Assembly (NCBI GenBank): GCA_946630405.1
Contig: CAMOYW010000060.1
Coordinates: 1 to 6,446 of the forward strand
Direction: 5' to 3'
DNA from: an uncultured Clostridia bacterium
GTDB lineage: Bacteria; Bacillota; Clostridia; Lachnospirales; CAG-274
Length of the DNA: 6,446 nucleotides
Position numbers and translations under genes: made by a program. Shown in pieces: positions 1 through 5,507 of this stretch (position 1 is the first letter of the stretch; each line of letters opens with the position of its first letter). The notes beneath the pieces are model-generated. The model was not told the DNA's origin. It saw nothing but the letters and a program-made list of their open reading frames with translations, and ran no database searches.

Positions 1-355
1 TAAAGTCGATAAATACATAAAAGAGCAGCCTCAGCTGGCTCACAGCTTTTTGGGCGAAAAGCTTGCGCAAGACCTTTTCGGTGTGGAGGACGAGGAAGTG
101 CTTTCGTCCATAAAGTACCATACCACGGGAAAGGCGGATATGAGCATGTTTGACAAGGTGATATACATTGCAGACTGTATAGAGCCTTTCAGAGAGCCTT
201 ACGAAGGGCTTGAAGAAATACGCTCACTTGCGTACAAAGACATAAACAAGGCGATGATATGCGCCCTTGAACATACCATAGAATACAATGAAAAAAAGGG
301 AGCGGTAATACATCCGCTCAGCAAAGAAGCACTTGAATTTTTAAAAAACCGATAA
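1..355 (+). CDS. yqeK: YqeK-type HD-domain Ap4A hydrolase, C-terminal part (5' end outside window)
   Basis: The reading frame is open from the left edge (first full codon at 2) to TAA at 353-355, giving 117 residues of a protein that is usually about 190 long. The missing part should carry the first metal-binding HD motif. Visible family signatures, numbered from the first full codon, are an early His in QLAHSFLG, the YHTTG motif around H40, and IADCIEPFR (residues 56-64) with D58 as a probable metal ligand. The C-terminal EKKGAVIHP stretch is also typical. Family members are cytoplasmic hydrolases that split diadenosine tetraphosphate symmetrically into two ADP, clearing a stress-linked dinucleotide. 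In Firmicutes yqeK commonly sits between nadD and rsfS. rsfS follows here after 11 bp, so nadD is expected just to the left, though this is not visible. The TTG at position 50 is an internal Leu codon, not a start. The family call is strong; the substrate rests on family knowledge. Confidence 0.9.
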   Translation, partial: KVDKYIKEQPQLAHSFLGEKLAQDLFGVEDEEVLSSIKYHTTGKADMSMFDKVIYIADCIEPFREPYEGLEEIRSLAYKDINKAMICALEHTIEYNEKKGAVIHPLSKEALEFLKNR

Positions 356-360
356 GGAGA
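354..360 (+). promoter_or_regulatory. Ribosome binding site of rsfS
   Basis: AAGGAGA lies 6 nt upstream of the ATG at 367 and overlaps the last two bases of the yqeK stop codon. It is a near-consensus Shine-Dalgarno site that fixes the rsfS start. Its position on the yqeK stop suggests that the two genes are translated from one mRNA. Confidence 0.85.
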
Positions 361-366
361 AACAAA

Positions 367-729
367 ATGGCTAAAAAAATACCCGACAGTGTCGGACTTG
401 CATATAAGGCACTTGATGACAAGCTTGCAACGGATATAAAGGTACTTGATATTACAAACGTATCTTCCGTAGCGGACTATTTTATAATCGCAAACGGCAA
501 CAACCCCAATCAGGTGCGTGCTATGGCGGATTCCGTTGAAGAAGAGCTGTTAAAAGCAGGCGTTAAATTAAACCATATTGAGGGTATGCAGACAAAAAAG
601 TGGATATTGCTCGATTTCGGTGAGCTTGTGGTGCATATATTCGACAAGGAACACCGTGAGTTCTACGACCTTGAAAGAGTTTGGGGAGACGCTCCCGAAA
701 TAACCGAGGAGATAAGCAAAAACTTATGA
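367..729 (+). CDS. rsfS: Ribosomal silencing factor RsfS
   Basis: This 120-residue protein has the normal length and the whole-length pattern of the RsfS/DUF143/Iojap family. Recognisable blocks are DITNVSSVADYFIIANG (about 28-44), a Gln-Val-Arg helix start (49-51), the core strand WILLDFGELVVHIF (79-92) and the hallmark EFYDLERVWGDA (98-109). By family knowledge it binds ribosomal protein uL14 on the large subunit and blocks joining to the 30S subunit, lowering translation in stationary phase or starvation. It acts by binding and has no catalytic site. The start at 367 is supported by the AAGGAGA site 6 nt upstream. It follows yqeK by 11 bp, the usual Firmicutes arrangement. Its TGA (727-729) overlaps the ATG of the following glycoside hydrolase in an ATGA junction, so the two are probably translationally coupled, an unusual partner for this gene. 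Confidence 0.95.
   Translation: MAKKIPDSVGLAYKALDDKLATDIKVLDITNVSSVADYFIIANGNNPNQVRAMADSVEEELLKAGVKLNHIEGMQTKKWILLDFGELVVHIFDKEHREFYDLERVWGDAPEITEEISKNL
706..711 (+). promoter_or_regulatory. Probable ribosome binding site of the GH5 gene, inside rsfS
   Basis: GAGGAG lies in the 3' end of rsfS, 14 nt before the ATG at 726. That is longer than the usual 5-9 nt, so initiation may rely partly on coupling with ribosomes terminating at the overlapping rsfS stop. No better site is visible nearer the ATG. Confidence 0.55.
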
Positions 730-2474
730 AAAAGCTGCTGACTACCGTAATTACACTTATATTTATGGGGTGTGTATTTGCTTTCGGTGCCAATAAGTCC
801 GTAAGCGAAATGACGGCACAGGAAATAGTCGACGATATGCAAATAGGCTGGAACCTCGGCAATTCCTTGGATGCTCACGGCTGCGGTTATCAATATTCCG
901 TTACCGACCCCGGTGAAGCCGAACGGTTCTGGGGCAACCCCGAAACGAGCGAAGCGCTTATAAAAGCCGTAAAAAATGCAGGCTTTAAGACCGTGAGAAT
1001 ACCCACCACATGGTATGAAAAGTGCGATTCTTCGTATAACATAGACCCGAAATGGATGGCGAGAGTCAAACAGGTCGTGGATATGTGTTTGCAAAACGAT
1101 ATGTATGTCATATTGAATACGCACCATGAAGAAGGTACGGGCGGACACACAGGCTGGCTCATACCCGACAACGCACATTTAGAAGGCAACAAGACCGTCG
1201 TGCAAAAGCTGTGGACACAAATAGCCACACAGTTTAAAGACTACGACAAGCACCTCATATTTGAAACCATAAACGAACCGAGAATGATAGGCTCCGACGA
1301 TGAATGGACGGACGGCACCGAGGAGACAATAAGGTGCATTAGCGAGATAAACAAAGCGGCTGTTTCCGCAATAAGAGCTACGGGCGGCAATAACGCAAAA
1401 AGACTTATAATGTGCCCCGCAAATGCGGCAAAGTACACCTCCGCCATGAGTAGCGCGTTTTCACTTCCCGATGATGACAATATCGCTCTTTCGGTACATC
1501 ACTACGCCCCTTATGAATTTGCGGCTAAGCCCGACGGCACAAGCACATGGGGTTCTGAATCCGATAAAAACACGCTTAAAGGCGAAATTGCGACAATGTA
1601 CACCAACTTCACCGCAAAAGGCATACCTGTTATAATAGGTGAGATGGGTGCGACCTATCGTGGTGATGCGTCAAATCCCACGGAAAACGACTCCCGTGCG
1701 TTGTGGGCGGAATACTTTACGAAAACCGCAAGAAGCTACGGCATAACCTGTGTGGTATGGGACAATAACGTTATAACCGTAGGCAATAACGGCACCGCCG
1801 AGAGATTTATGCTCATAGACAGACAGACCAACAAAGTCGTTTTCCCCGATCTTGTAAAAGCTCTTGTAAAGGGTGGTACGGGAAACGCTCAATCTCAACC
1901 CGTACCCGAAGTACCCTCACTTGACAGCAAAAGATACGCTATCGAAACCTTAAAAGAAGGTACATCGAATAAGGTCGGTGCGTGGACGACCATACCCGAT
2001 TATAAATTTACGACAAACGGTTCGGAGATCTCTCTTAACAATACCGTAAAAGGCGAACTTTCCGCCGAGACGGATATGATCGCAATTACCTACGATTGTG
2101 CAAGCGCTCCCTACCTTTGCTTTAACGACAACGATGCGGGCGATAAAAACTGGAATCAGTTCAAGCCCGACCTTGTGGACGGGAATACGGCGTATTACTA
2201 TTATTCCACATTTAAAAACTGCAACACGCCGCTTTCTTCGCAAGACGAGATAATGGTAATGGGAGAAGGAGAACTCAGCATAAGCGGTATGTACCTTCTT
2301 CATATAAGAGATATAAACAAAGACAGTGAGGTCACGACCATTGATACCACCGAGGCGCTTAAAGCCGTGACCACCTACAAAGCTTTGTCGGAAAACAATA
2401 ATAAACTTGCGGACTTTAATAACGACGGCAAGGTGGATCTTACCGACATAATTAAATTTTTTGAAATTATTTGA
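726..2474 (+). CDS. Secreted GH5 (subfamily 4-like) endo-beta-glucanase with C-terminal dockerin
   Basis: A 582-residue exported, cellulosome-type glycanase. Residues 1-22 form a signal peptide: MKK, a hydrophobic core, then a likely cut after A22 (FGA|N) or A19. The GH5 TIM barrel spans about 28-382. It contains WNLGNSLDA (from W42), the HH pair 133-134, FETINEPR with acid/base E184, VHHY (258-260), IGEMG with nucleophile E306, and WDN (345-347). This pattern matches GH5_4, whose members cut beta-1,4-glucan, xyloglucan or mixed-linkage glucan; the exact substrate cannot be read from sequence. A short Pro-rich linker (about 385-400) leads to a domain of about 125 residues (403-527) that I cannot assign, possibly a carbohydrate-binding module. 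The end is a dockerin with two calcium loops, D529-D540 (DINKDSEVTTID) and D563-D574 (DFNNDGKVDLTD), which would dock to a scaffoldin cohesin. I chose ATG 726 because the signal peptide begins there; a TTG at 681 would place polar residues before it. Both catalytic Glu are present and codon use resembles the neighbours. Confidence 0.93.
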   Translation: MKKLLTTVITLIFMGCVFAFGANKSVSEMTAQEIVDDMQIGWNLGNSLDAHGCGYQYSVTDPGEAERFWGNPETSEALIKAVKNAGFKTVRIPTTWYEKCDSSYNIDPKWMARVKQVVDMCLQNDMYVILNTHHEEGTGGHTGWLIPDNAHLEGNKTVVQKLWTQIATQFKDYDKHLIFETINEPRMIGSDDEWTDGTEETIRCISEINKAAVSAIRATGGNNAKRLIMCPANAAKYTSAMSSAFSLPDDDNIALSVHHYAPYEFAAKPDGTSTWGSESDKNTLKGEIATMYTNFTAKGIPVIIGEMGATYRGDASNPTENDSRALWAEYFTKTARSYGITCVVWDNNVITVGNNGTAERFMLIDRQTNKVVFPDLVKALVKGGTGNAQSQPVPEVPSLDSKRYAIETLKEGTSNKVGAWTTIPDYKFTTNGSEISLNNTVKGELSAETDMIAITYDCASAPYLCFNDNDAGDKNWNQFKPDLVDGNTAYYYYSTFKNCNTPLSSQDEIMVMGEGELSISGMYLLHIRDINKDSEVTTIDTTEALKAVTTYKALSENNNKLADFNNDGKVDLTDIIKFFEII

Positions 2475-2480
2475 AGAGCC

Positions 2481-2526
2481 GTAGCGAGGGTCGCCTCCGT
2501 AGTATTCGGATAAGATCTGTCGCTAC
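2481..2526 (+). repeat. Imperfect palindromic element between the GH5 and methyltransferase genes
   Basis: The 65-bp gap 2475-2539 contains a perfect 7-bp inverted repeat, GTAGCGA (2481-2487) and TCGCTAC (2520-2526). Inside it is a smaller hairpin, TCCG (2496-2499) with CGGA (2507-2510). A competing hairpin, GCGA (2484-2487) with TCGC (2491-2494), would exclude the long stem. CCGTAG also occurs twice directly (2479-2484 and 2497-2502). No U-run follows the right arm, so this is not a classical intrinsic terminator. It could be a dispersed intergenic repeat, an mRNA processing or stability element, or a weak structure occurring by chance. The inverted repeats are directly visible; the function is unknown. 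Confidence 0.5.
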
Positions 2527-2539
2527 AAAAAACAGACAA

Positions 2540-3688
2540 ATGTACAGAATAATAGCAACAACCTCTTTCGGGCTTGAAAGTATAGTCAAGAGAGAGGCAA
2601 TTGATTTGGGCTTTACGGGCATAACCGTTTCGGACGGAGCGGTTGAATTTGAAGGCGGCTTTGAAGAAATAGCAAGAGCCAATTTACAATTCAGGTGCGC
2701 AGATAAAATAATGCTCGTGTTAGGCAGGTTTAAGGCTGCTTCGTTTGAAGAGCTTTTTGACGGCGTATACGGCATAAATTGGCAGGATATACTTGAAAAG
2801 AACGCAAATTTCATCATAAACGGCAAATCCGTTCGTTCAACCCTTTCAAGCGTACCCGCCGTTCAATCGGTAGCCGAAAAGGCGGTAATTAAAAAACTGC
2901 AAACCAAATACAGCATAGAACGCTTTCCAAAAACGGGAAGCACATATTCTTTGCTCGTATCCGTGCTTAAAGACGAGGTGACAGTCTCGCTCAACACAAG
3001 CGGCGGTTCCCTTCACAAGAGAGGTTACAGAGCCGCACAAGTGCTTGCACCGCTTAAAGAGACTATGGCGGCGGCACTTGTAAAGCTCAGCTATTGGAAC
3101 AAAGACCGTATACTTTTAGATCCTTGCTGCGGTTCGGGCACGATAGCCATTGAAGCGGCAATGATAGCCAAAAATATCGCACCCGGGCTTTTCAGGACAT
3201 TCGATTCGGAAAAGCATTCATGCATACCGGCTTCTGTATGGAAAGATGAACGTGCAAAGGCAAGGGGCGCAATAGTTCAGGAATGTGTTCCCACCATATA
3301 CGCCTCCGATATAAACGCCCACGCTGTGGAGATAGCCGCATCAAACGCCGAAAAAGCATGTGTGGAGGATTGCATCAAATTTGAGCAGATACCCTTCAAT
3401 AAACTCACCCTTCCGGGCAAATACGGAGTGTGTATCGCAAATCCCCCCTACTCCGAAAGAATGGGCGATCTAAAAGATACCGAGCGACTTTACAGAGATA
3501 TGGGGAGGCTTTTTAAACAGGACCCGACATGGTCTGTATATATCATAACCTCTCACGAGGGGTTTGAAAAGCTGTACGGCAAAAAAGCAGATAAAAAAAG
3601 AAAACTATACAACGGCAACGTAAAGACCGACTACTATCAGTTTTACGGTTTGAGACCGCCGAAAAAAACAGGTGAAAGCAATGACTAA
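2540..3688 (+). CDS. rlmL: THUMP-domain 23S rRNA guanine-N2 methyltransferase, RlmL/YpsC family
   Basis: A 382-residue cytoplasmic RNA methyltransferase. The N-terminus (MYRIIATTSFGLE) and the following alpha/beta region are typical of the YpsC/RlmL group. A THUMP RNA-binding domain covers roughly 45-155, and a Rossmann SAM-dependent methyltransferase domain (UPF0020) covers about 160-370. The SAM motif LLDPCCGSGT begins at residue 192 and the catalytic ANPPYSER motif has N301-P302-P303-Y304. By family knowledge the product is m2G in 23S rRNA (position 2445 in E. coli numbering). The length matches stand-alone Firmicutes YpsC proteins and lacks the second (RlmK) half of the 702-residue E. coli enzyme. 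The frame is open back to TTG 2471, but those 23 extra residues are Arg/Ser-rich, come from the palindromic spacer and precede the family N-terminus, so ATG 2540 is preferred. That ATG has no clear Shine-Dalgarno site. The gene ends 8 bp inside the next one. The family is certain; the exact target base is inferred. Confidence 0.9.
   Translation: MYRIIATTSFGLESIVKREAIDLGFTGITVSDGAVEFEGGFEEIARANLQFRCADKIMLVLGRFKAASFEELFDGVYGINWQDILEKNANFIINGKSVRSTLSSVPAVQSVAEKAVIKKLQTKYSIERFPKTGSTYSLLVSVLKDEVTVSLNTSGGSLHKRGYRAAQVLAPLKETMAAALVKLSYWNKDRILLDPCCGSGTIAIEAAMIAKNIAPGLFRTFDSEKHSCIPASVWKDERAKARGAIVQECVPTIYASDINAHAVEIAASNAEKACVEDCIKFEQIPFNKLTLPGKYGVCIANPPYSERMGDLKDTERLYRDMGRLFKQDPTWSVYIITSHEGFEKLYGKKADKKRKLYNGNVKTDYYQFYGLRPPKKTGESND
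3670..3675 (+). promoter_or_regulatory. Ribosome binding site of the O-antigen-ligase-like gene
   Basis: AGGTGA lies 5 nt before the ATG at 3681, within the 3' end of the methyltransferase gene. It decides the start: the upstream in-frame GTG at 3672 is itself part of this site and so is unlikely to be used. Confidence 0.75.
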
Positions 3689-5507
3689 ACAAGAAATCAA
3701 AAAAATGAATGCGTCGGATATATTCGTGTATATCATACTCACCGTATCGGTCATTTTAGTACCGTTACTCTGTGCGGCATCGGATGTTCCCGTTAATTCC
3801 GACGAGTATCAGGTCATACGCTCCTCTCAGGTTTTAACGGACTATTTTTCCTACAATAAAGGCAAGCTCCTCATCACCTGTGCCGTGGTGCTCGTACTTG
3901 CAATAGGTATGCAAATAGCAGGCAGAGACGGCTTCGGCGTGCGTTTTAAGTCTCTTCCCGTAATACTTTGCGGAGTGCTCGCCGTTATTGTTATACTTAC
4001 GGCACTTTTTTCAAAGTATCACAAAGTTTCTCTTCAAGGTGCTACCGAAAGATACGAGGGGCTTTGGGTATGGCTTTCATATTTGATACTGTTTACAGGC
4101 ACGCTTTCATTTTGTGATGAAAAATATCGTGCAAAAAAGATGCTTTACCTCTTTGCTGTACTCGGTATATTAACGGGTATCATCGGATTCGGTCAGGCAA
4201 TGGGCAAGGATATATTCACCACAGAATTTGCAAGTAAACTCATTATGGGCGATAAATGGGACGGTAATGTGTTTAAATTGAACTTTACCTCCGTTTTCGG
4301 TACATTCTATAACCCCAACTGCGCAGGTATGTTCTATTCCATGCTCGGCAGCTTTTCTCTTGTGTATGCGTTATTCGCACCCGTTAAGAACAAGATGAAG
4401 TATGTATTTGCTCTTTGTGCGGTACTGCTTTGCGTGTCTGCTGTCAAAACGGATTCGATAGGCGGGATCATGGGTCTTGTGGGCGGTACAGGTATTACAA
4501 TGATAATTGCGCTTCTTGTAAGTGTTATCGCATCCAAAAATTACAAAGCTCTTTCAGCTGCGGCATCCGTAATTGTGGTGCTTATTGTCGGCTGTATTTT
4601 TGCTTTTAATTTTAACCCCATACTTTCGCAAAAACTTGACGTGATCCGCACGGCACTCAGCCGAAGCGGAACGGAGAGCGTATCTCCCTTCTTCTATGAA
4701 AAGGCGGAAGTCAGCGGAAAGACTGCTAAGCTCTATACAAAAGCGGGCGTGTATTCATTTGACTACAAGGCTGAAAACACTGAACTTTTACTTGACGATA
4801 CCGTTCTTGATATTGACAGTCAAAAAAAGGAAAACAACGGCGTTACCGCTAAAACATATTTAAGCAACGACATACGCTGGGTGCTTTCTTTGTACGACAA
4901 CTACGCCGTGCTTCAATCTACCGATAAACTCAATAACGAGCGCTCTTTCCTCTTCGGAGAATTTAACTCGGAGCTTAAAATGCTCGACAAGTTTTATAAT
5001 CCCGTAGAGCCAAATAATACAAAGACGATAGGCTTTAAAGGACTTGAAAGACTCGGTTCAAACAGAGGATATATATGGTCAAGAAGTATTCCCCTTCTGT
5101 TTAAGCATATAATTCTCGGTTCGGGTCCCGATACATTCGTGCTTGAATTTCCTCAAAACGATGTATATTCAAAGCTCGAATTTTTGAACAACCCCTACGT
5201 TATATTAGATAAACCGCATAATTTATATTTACAGCTCGGCATTAATTTCGGCTTGGTATTCCTTGTTGTGTTTATCGTACTTATATTCGTATTTGCAAAA
5301 GATACCGTAAAGGCTGCTTCGGTTTCCCGTTCGGAGCTTGTGCCGATGTGTCTTGCAATTTGTGCGGGGATCCTTGCTTATTTGATCACGGGCTTAACGA
5401 CCGATTCCGTTGTAAGTGTGTCACCCACTTTCTGGTGTCTGCTTGGTTGCGGCTTCGGATGTGCCCACAGCTGTGTCGGAGAGAAAGATGAACAAACTGA
5501 TAATTAA
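3681..5507 (+). CDS. O-antigen ligase/polymerase-like polytopic membrane protein (Wzy/WaaL superfamily)
   Basis: A 608-residue integral membrane protein. Hydrophobic segments lie at about 13-33, 62-80, 91-111, 127-144, 152-172, 212-232, 240-255, 259-283, 289-308, 517-540, 555-575 and 583-597, roughly 12 in all. Family signatures are ERYEGLWVWLSY (123-134), FGTFYNPNCAGMF (206-218), SNRGYIWSRSIPL followed by HIILGSGPDTF (460-486), and KPHNLYLQ with H513. These match the O-antigen ligase family (Wzy_C type), which polymerises lipid-linked repeat units or transfers finished glycan onto an acceptor outside the membrane. In a Gram-positive cell the likely role is assembly of a capsule, exopolysaccharide or other wall glycan. 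An extracytoplasmic region of about 200 residues (310-515) separates TM9 from TM10; its first 140 residues are polar and beta-rich and are longer than the typical catalytic loop. The gene overlaps the methyltransferase by 8 bp and the CapD-type gene by 20 bp; the latter supports a glycan-assembly role. Polymerase and ligase cannot be distinguished from sequence alone. Confidence 0.83.
   Translation: MTKQEIKKMNASDIFVYIILTVSVILVPLLCAASDVPVNSDEYQVIRSSQVLTDYFSYNKGKLLITCAVVLVLAIGMQIAGRDGFGVRFKSLPVILCGVLAVIVILTALFSKYHKVSLQGATERYEGLWVWLSYLILFTGTLSFCDEKYRAKKMLYLFAVLGILTGIIGFGQAMGKDIFTTEFASKLIMGDKWDGNVFKLNFTSVFGTFYNPNCAGMFYSMLGSFSLVYALFAPVKNKMKYVFALCAVLLCVSAVKTDSIGGIMGLVGGTGITMIIALLVSVIASKNYKALSAAASVIVVLIVGCIFAFNFNPILSQKLDVIRTALSRSGTESVSPFFYEKAEVSGKTAKLYTKAGVYSFDYKAENTELLLDDTVLDIDSQKKENNGVTAKTYLSNDIRWVLSLYDNYAVLQSTDKLNNERSFLFGEFNSELKMLDKFYNPVEPNNTKTIGFKGLERLGSNRGYIWSRSIPLLFKHIILGSGPDTFVLEFPQNDVYSKLEFLNNPYVILDKPHNLYLQLGINFGLVFLVVFIVLIFVFAKDTVKAASVSRSELVPMCLAICAGILAYLITGLTTDSVVSVSPTFWCLLGCGFGCAHSCVGEKDEQTDN
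5478..5483 (+). promoter_or_regulatory. Ribosome binding site of the CapD-type gene
   Basis: GGAGAG, 4 nt before the ATG at 5488 (6 nt from its GGAG core), lies within the last codons of the ligase-like gene. It supports the 5488 start and hence the 20-bp gene overlap. Confidence 0.7.

Noticed and set aside
681..725. TTG at 681 as the start of the GH5 gene, adding 15 residues.
   Set aside because: The extra residues are polar (Arg, Asn, Asp, Lys) and precede a classic MKK signal peptide start at 726, and this stretch codes for the conserved RsfS C-terminus in another frame.
563..1228. Open frames on the minus strand across rsfS and the GH5 gene.
   Set aside because: They lie opposite well-supported genes, show no family resemblance or ribosome binding sites, and are explained by the codon bias of the plus-strand genes.
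2505..2520. Possible -10 box TAAGAT (2511-2516) for a promoter of the methyltransferase gene.
   Set aside because: No reasonable -35 hexamer lies about 17 nt upstream (the sequence there is GGGTCG), so a promoter cannot be supported.
2475..2530. Intrinsic terminator after the GH5 gene.
   Set aside because: The stem has a 32-nt interior and is followed by CTACAAAAAACAG with no U-run on the transcript.
2471..2539. TTG at 2471 as the start of the methyltransferase.
   Set aside because: The 23 added residues are encoded by the palindromic spacer and do not belong to the family N-terminus, which begins at the ATG at 2540. It remains a minor alternative because 2540 lacks a ribosome binding site.
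4334..4609. Short open frames on both strands inside the ligase-like gene.
   Set aside because: They are shadows of a strongly supported membrane-protein gene; their products are Cys-rich or low complexity with no recognisable motif.
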